Notes under the pieces: model-generated | Database searches by the model: none | Told to the model about the DNA's origin: nothing | The model's input: the letters and a program-made list of their open reading frames with translations, nothing else | Shown here: positions 62,295-64,000 of the stretch, in pieces | Layout of the letters: the number at the start of each line of letters is the position of its first letter | Position numbering within the stretch: the first letter of the stretch is position 1 | Source of the DNA: Sporosarcina sp. | Lineage (GTDB): Bacteria; Bacillota; Bacilli; Bacillales_A; Planococcaceae | Assembly (NCBI GenBank): GCA_026169375.1 | Contig: JAPFCR010000008.1 | Location: forward strand, 1-64,000 | Length of the DNA: 64,000 nucleotides | Direction: 5' to 3' | Program-made: the position numbers and the translations under genes

Positions 62295-62884
62295 AAAAGA
62301 TTATTGGTTATGTCATTGCAGCACTTATTGTCGGCACACTCGTTGTGCTCATGTTTAATAAAGATTCTGATGATGATGTCATTACATCTTCAGAAGGACT
62401 TGAAGAGCAAAGTGACACAGTCGAAAATTCAAATGCACAACCAGTTGAAGGGTTGGAACAAGGAGACACACCACCTGATTTTGAACTAACAACATTAGAT
62501 GGTGAAGTGTATAAGCTTTCTGATATGAAAGGGAAAAAGGTTATCCTAAACTTCTGGGCATCATGGTGTGGCCCGTGTAAAGCAGAAATGCCACATATGC
62601 AAAACTACTATGAAACGTATGCTGAAGAAGATAATGTGGAAATTCTTGCGGTGAATATGTCAACGCAAGAGCGAAGAGGAATGGAAGGCATTGAAGAGTT
62701 TATCGATTCTTATGGGCTTACGTTCCCAATTCCTTTAGATGAAGAAGGCGAAGCGATTGATGACTATCGTGTGATGACCATTCCAACAACGTATCTGTTA
62801 AATACAGACGGCACACTTGCACAAAAAATCATTGGTCCAATGGATGAGAAAACAATTCGCACGTTGGTGGAGCAATTAAACTAA
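62291..62884 (+). CDS. TlpA/ResA-like membrane-anchored thioredoxin family protein
   Basis: ASWCGPCKAEMPHMQ; N-terminal TM; TTG start. Confidence 0.9.
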   Translation: MKKIIGYVIAALIVGTLVVLMFNKDSDDDVITSSEGLEEQSDTVENSNAQPVEGLEQGDTPPDFELTTLDGEVYKLSDMKGKKVILNFWASWCGPCKAEMPHMQNYYETYAEEDNVEILAVNMSTQERRGMEGIEEFIDSYGLTFPIPLDEEGEAIDDYRVMTIPTTYLLNTDGTLAQKIIGPMDEKTIRTLVEQLN

Positions 62885-62971
62885 TCTCTTTTTTTAATTA
62901 AATAACAAAACCGGCTAATCGTGTTGTAATCTTTCACCACGGTTCATATAGTGAACCAAGGGAGGGGTAGG

Positions 62972-64000
62972 ATGCGGAAAGGCCGGTTTTTCTTTGCAAT
63001 TTTAATAGTTGCCGCGATCGGCGGCGGGAGTGTATTCGGATTCAATTTCTTGAAAGGAAAAGAGAAGAAAATTGACGTCGTTTCTCCGGATGCATTTGAT
63101 GTGATTGATGAAGCTTATCATATTATTCAACAAGAAGGCGTACATCCTGTAAAAGGACCAGCTTTAATTGAAGGAGCATTACGGGGAATGACGGATGTTA
63201 TTAACGATCCGTATAGTACGTATTTATCGAAAGAAGAAGCCGCCGCTCACCGTGAATCACTTGCAAGTGAACGGGTAGGCATTGGTGCTGAAATTACACG
63301 ATCAAACGGCAAGTTTATTATTGTTGCGCCTATCAAATCATCACCAGCTGATAAAGCGGGATTACAACCTTATGATGAGATTATTCGAATTGACGGGGAG
63401 AATATTGCTGGGTTGTCCTTACAAGAAATTGTAAAAAAGATTCGTGGAAAAAAAGGAACCACTTTACAATTAACAATTTATCGACCAGATATGAATAAAC
63501 ATCTTGAAGTGTCGGTCGAAAGAGATGCGATTCCAGTGAAGACAGTTGAAAGTGATGTCATTGAATTTAAAAATCGAAAAGTTGGGTACATATCGATTGC
63601 GACATTTGGCGAAGAAACAGCTGAAGAATGGAAAGTTGCGACAGATGCCCTAATGAGCGATCAGTCTGAAGCGCTTTTAATCGATGTACGCGGAAATCCT
63701 GGTGGTTATTTGTATAGCGTTTCCCAAATTGTGAGTAGTTTAGTAGAAGAAGGTACAGTATTTGCTTATATGGAAGATGCGAATGGTGCGCTGACGCCAT
63801 TAGTTGCAGAAAACGGAGAAGACATCCAGTTTAATGAGCAACTGAAAAAAATACCAATTGCGATTTTACAAGATAAAGGAAGCGCTTCAGCGAGTGAAGT
63901 ATTAAGTGGTGCTTTACAAGATAATGAACGAGCGATGCTTATTGGAACAGATAGTTTTGGAAAAGGAACTGTACAGGATACATTTGATTTGTCAAATGGT
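62972..64000 (+). CDS. S41 family C-terminal processing peptidase (CtpB-like), truncated by window end
   Basis: MRKGRFFFAILIVAAIGGGSVFGFNFL...DPYSTYLSKEE, PDZ GAEITRSNGKFIIVAPIKSSPADKAGLQPYDEI, DVRGNPGG, GSASASEV. Confidence 0.9.
   Translation, partial: MRKGRFFFAILIVAAIGGGSVFGFNFLKGKEKKIDVVSPDAFDVIDEAYHIIQQEGVHPVKGPALIEGALRGMTDVINDPYSTYLSKEEAAAHRESLASERVGIGAEITRSNGKFIIVAPIKSSPADKAGLQPYDEIIRIDGENIAGLSLQEIVKKIRGKKGTTLQLTIYRPDMNKHLEVSVERDAIPVKTVESDVIEFKNRKVGYISIATFGEETAEEWKVATDALMSDQSEALLIDVRGNPGGYLYSVSQIVSSLVEEGTVFAYMEDANGALTPLVAENGEDIQFNEQLKKIPIAILQDKGSASASEVLSGALQDNERAMLIGTDSFGKGTVQDTFDLSNG

Noticed and set aside
1-64000. tRNA, rRNA or CRISPR loci
   Set aside because: None recognised on reading either strand; a tRNAscan or CRISPR search was not possible here

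Overview
Chromosomal window from a motile, competent Bacillales bacterium; the gene order and proteins look Bacillus/Planococcaceae-like, and this taxonomic guess is inference. It holds the comF/flagellar/chemotaxis locus: comFA-comFC-yvyF-flgM-flgN-flgK-flgL-yviE-fliW-csrA, hag, flaG-fliD-fliS-fliT, two extra flagellin genes, a FliS-like paralog and five MCPs. This is followed by hpf-secA-prfB (with the RF2 programmed frameshift)-cccB-ftsE-ftsX-M23 peptidase-TlpA-like thioredoxin-S41 protease (cut by the window end). The main discovery is in hag. The ORF track shows a flagellin lacking its C-terminal D0 helix (…RDTDHMQVAA*). The missing C-terminus lies downstream, and the gene is interrupted by two tandem, ORF-less group I introns (about 23424-23805 and 23875-24247). 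The 5' end of intron 2 (its P1 loop) encodes a complete in-frame flagellin C-terminus plus stop (QSNQLPNGVLQLLQ*). The exon after intron 2 encodes a second tail of the same length (QANQQPQGVLQLLN*). Retention or removal of intron 2 is therefore predicted to give two full-length 364-aa flagellins that differ only in the last 14 residues: an alternative-splicing-like ribozyme switch in a bacterial gene. Other notable items are a TPP riboswitch with terminator/antiterminator upstream of lipM-lipA, dispersed palindromic repeats at the broken ends of truncated genes, a TumE/TumA-like pair, a HEPN-MNT pair, IS remnants, sigma-D promoters and a CsrA-site hairpin in the hag leader.
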